Assembly (NCBI RefSeq): GCF_031585635.1
Contig: NZ_CP134197.1
Span: forward strand, 124,001 to 188,000
Source: Paraburkholderia sp. FT54
GTDB lineage: Bacteria > Pseudomonadota > Gammaproteobacteria > Burkholderiales > Burkholderiaceae
Reading direction: 5' to 3'
Length of the DNA stretch: 64,000 nucleotides
Position numbers and translations under genes: made by a program. Within the stretch, counting starts at the first letter, position 1. The number at the start of each line of letters is the position of its first letter. A model generated the notes under the pieces. It was given only the letters and a program-made list of their open reading frames with translations, ran no database searches and was not told where the DNA came from. Of this stretch, positions 61,939 to 64,000 are shown piece by piece.

Positions 61939-62429
61939 GGCCTCCCTCACGGCCGTAGGAATCGCCGCATTTGGTTTCGCTGAAACTGAGCCTCCACCAG
62001 TTCGATGCTCGGGAAAAGTAACACCCCGAAGCTAGGCGAAGGCCCTGCGGCAGTCTTCGTGCACGTGACCTTTAAAGGCTGTTCTCGGCTCCCCCTCGAG
62101 CGAATAGGTTGGGCCACGGTTCGGGCATCTCGGACAGCCCGACCTGCGGCTGCGCTAATCACGATCGCTTGATGCAACACCTGCGCTAACGATCAACGTT
62201 GTTGCTAACCCTATTTCAACTACGCAACTAACCGTCAATTCGCGACGTAGCAGCCGTGCCAATCAACTGCATGCTTTGCAGCGGAGGCGGCACTTTCCAG
62301 GCGCGCCGTTCGATGAGCACGGTAGTGCGGCCGCGCGTTCATGGACTGCGCGCATTGCCGTTACACGCTGATACCGCTGGCGACGACGGTATGACGTTCG
62401 CCACGCGCCCCGGGCAGGTCGCCTCGATC
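61939..62429. other. intergenic, nothing recognised
   Basis: Between repeat copy 2 and the recombinase remnant. No gene can be supported. Confidence 0.35.
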
Positions 62430-62830
62430 ATGTGCTCCCGAAAATCCTCACCAGTCAATCGAAGTGCGGCTGGAGCACGTCCTCACGGTCGCCTTGTCAG
62501 CGACGACAGCGCGCGGCCGCGTTCGACGATCGCCAAGAGCATCAGGCGCTCTGCCTCCTTGCGGTAAGCGCGCTGTGTCGTTGGCGCCTCATGCAGCGAG
62601 AGCCGCGCGTGCACGGCCTCGTAGTCGTTGTTCGCGTCGAGTGTGCGGGCGCCGAGCGGCGCGCGGAAGGTCCCGTCGGCAGGGTGATCGCGTGCAGCAC
62701 GGCGGCGCCCCGTTCGGTACGTTCACTGGCCGGGTGGCTGAACAGTGCGACGAGGTCGGACCGGTGAAGTTCATGCGCAAACGCGGCGAGTTGCCGGCGG
62801 ATCCGGACAAGGATGCCACGCGCTTGCGCC
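62430..62830 (-). pseudogene. tyrosine recombinase (integrase) remnant, N-terminal part
   Basis: The minus strand reads FRAPLGARTLDANNDYEAVH, then LSLHEAPTTQRAYRKEAERL and LLAIVERGRALSSLT before frames fall apart and stops appear. The APTTQRAYRKEAERL helix is the core-binding domain of a family of Burkholderia phage-integrase-like recombinases. The catalytic domain (R...HxxR...Y) is gone. Confidence 0.65.
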
Positions 62831-62974
62831 AGGGGGTAAGCCGTGGGGCTTGCGTGCAAGTTTGATTGTGATCATAATCAAGTTTGGAAATTATGCGTAA
62901 GTCCGTAGCCTCGGCATCGCGGCGCGCCCGCGGCGGCATGACTCACATCGCACTTCGAGCGAAGGAGAAAGCAC

Positions 62975-63994
62975 ATGAAGGCCCTGATCATCGAACGCAA
63001 CGGCGAGCCGTCGGAGGTCGTTCACTGGCGTGATTTGCCCGAGCCCACGCCCGGTCCAGCCGAAGTCCGCGTGAGGATGCTGCTGGCGCCCGTGCACCCG
63101 TCCGACCTGCACGTTATCCGGGGACGTTTCGCGCGTCAGCGTCAGCCCGAACTGCCTGCTTCTCCCGGGTCCGAGGGCGTCGGGATCATCGACGCCGTGG
63201 GCAGCGACGTGCCACGCACGCGGATTGGAGAGCGCGTCGTTTTGCTGAACGTGCCCGGAACCTGGAGAGAGCAGGTCATCAGTCCGGCTGAGCGGGCGAT
63301 ACCTGTGCCGGCGGCGATTTCCGACGAAGACGCCGCGCAGGCTCTCATCAACCCAATGACGGCATGGGCGATGACGATGAGCGAGCATCAGCTCAGACGC
63401 GGTGACTGGCTCGTCCAGAGCGCGGCAGGCTCGACGGTCGGTCGTTTCGTGCTGCAGATCGCGAAGGCGCAGGGATTCCGCACCATCAACCTCGTGCGTC
63501 GCGCAGAGCAGGTCGCCGAGATTCAGGAGCTTGGCGGTGACGTCGTGCTATGCACCGCCGACGAAAACTGGCCCGAGCAGCTAATGAAGGCCACTGGCGG
63601 TACTGGCATCGTGAACGCGATCGACTGCGTCGCCGGCCGCACGGGCGCTACACTCGCCCGCCAGCTTGCTCCGAATGGACGCCTGCTGGTCTATGGAGCC
63701 TTGTCGTCGCACCGGCAGAGCGACCCGGCGGCCTTCGAGATGCCGATTTTCGCCCCCGCGCTGATCTATTCGAGTACGGAGGTGCGCGGCTGGCTCATCT
63801 TTTCGTGGCTCGCACGCAAGGGCGTGAGTGAAGGCGGCCAGGCGCTGCGCTACCTTCTCGATTGCATGGCCGAGGGTACTTTGAAGCCGCCGGCAGCGCG
63901 TTGTTACCACGTCGATCACGCACTCGAAGCCTTCGCGGCCGCCGAGAGCGTTGCACACGACGCCAAACCGCTGCTAGCGTTCGCGCAGCGTTGA
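62975..63994 (+). CDS. MECR-like zinc-free alcohol dehydrogenase / 2-enoyl thioester reductase
   Basis: 339 residues; GAAGGAGAAAGCAC precedes the ATG. It is a medium-chain dehydrogenase/reductase of the Etr1/MECR subgroup: a GroES-like N-domain with LLAPVHPSDLHVIRGRF (where the catalytic Tyr region lies) and no zinc ligands. SAAGSTVGRFVLQIAKAQGF is the nucleotide-binding loop and INLVRRAEQVAEI follows it with an RR that prefers NADPH. Such enzymes reduce trans-2-enoyl-CoA/ACP or quinones. Single gene beside an integrase remnant; substrate unknown. Confidence 0.87.
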   Translation: MKALIIERNGEPSEVVHWRDLPEPTPGPAEVRVRMLLAPVHPSDLHVIRGRFARQRQPELPASPGSEGVGIIDAVGSDVPRTRIGERVVLLNVPGTWREQVISPAERAIPVPAAISDEDAAQALINPMTAWAMTMSEHQLRRGDWLVQSAAGSTVGRFVLQIAKAQGFRTINLVRRAEQVAEIQELGGDVVLCTADENWPEQLMKATGGTGIVNAIDCVAGRTGATLARQLAPNGRLLVYGALSSHRQSDPAAFEMPIFAPALIYSSTEVRGWLIFSWLARKGVSEGGQALRYLLDCMAEGTLKPPAARCYHVDHALEAFAAAESVAHDAKPLLAFAQR

Positions 63995-64000
63995 GCTTTA

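Overview
The window looks like Burkholderiaceae DNA, most likely Paraburkholderia or Caballeronia. The evidence is high GC, three Gram-negative trimeric porins (6576-7757, 32573-33730, 60473-61660), many LysR regulators, a NodT/EmrA/EmrB pump and a ChvE-type sugar transporter. Intact catabolic genes sit between stretches full of truncated and frameshifted genes and degraded recombinase pieces. That pattern suits an accessory region, for example on a second chromosome or megaplasmid (inference).

Layout. 1-3.4 kb is the end of an aromatic-type catabolic operon: ring-cleavage-like VOC protein, fumarylacetoacetase-family hydrolase and CoA ligase. 3.5-9.4 kb holds a small hypothetical gene, OmpW, a LysR gene, a porin and an unusual NRAMP-family transporter. 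10-11.1 kb is a YqjD/YqjE/YqjK-like envelope operon. 11.7-13.8 kb has two exported proteins, one with repeated propeller-like blades. 13.8-26.8 kb is a decay zone with remnants of a MalT-type LuxR regulator, formaldehyde dehydrogenase, quinone oxidoreductase, Kelch protein, CHAD protein, response regulator, IS5-type transposase and glycosidase. Intact islands there are a second NRAMP-like gene, a stress protein, an SDR, nitronate monooxygenase and a small double-glycine-leader peptide gene. 26.8-41 kb has a GH-A glycosidase, an NTF2-like protein, a LysR gene with an internal deletion divergent from two SDR genes, a porin, a C-terminally truncated glutamate-receptor-like channel, DUF2252, a membrane-protein pair, another LysR gene and a superinfection-immunity-like protein. 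41.2-46.2 kb is a MarR-controlled tripartite efflux operon. 46.5-47.9 kb is a berberine-bridge-like oxidase.

The most interesting block is 48.3-61.7 kb. Nine co-directional genes on the minus strand encode, in transcription order, hydroxyquinol 1,2-dioxygenase, a TIM-barrel isomerase/dehydratase, an IolG-like inositol dehydrogenase, a second Gfo/Idh/MocA oxidoreductase, a ChvE/GguA/GguB-type sugar ABC transporter, a Dabb-fold protein and maleylacetate reductase. A LysR gene lies upstream, a divergent LacI gene beyond it, and a porin follows. No hydroxylase that would make hydroxyquinol from resorcinol or another aromatic is present. I therefore propose that the cluster imports a sugar-like or cyclitol substrate, turns it into hydroxyquinol by oxidation and dehydration, cleaves the ring to maleylacetate and reduces that to 3-oxoadipate. 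A deoxy-inositol (quercitol) fits the atom balance; an aromatic glycoside is the main alternative. The pathway is inference; the gene order and families are read from sequence.
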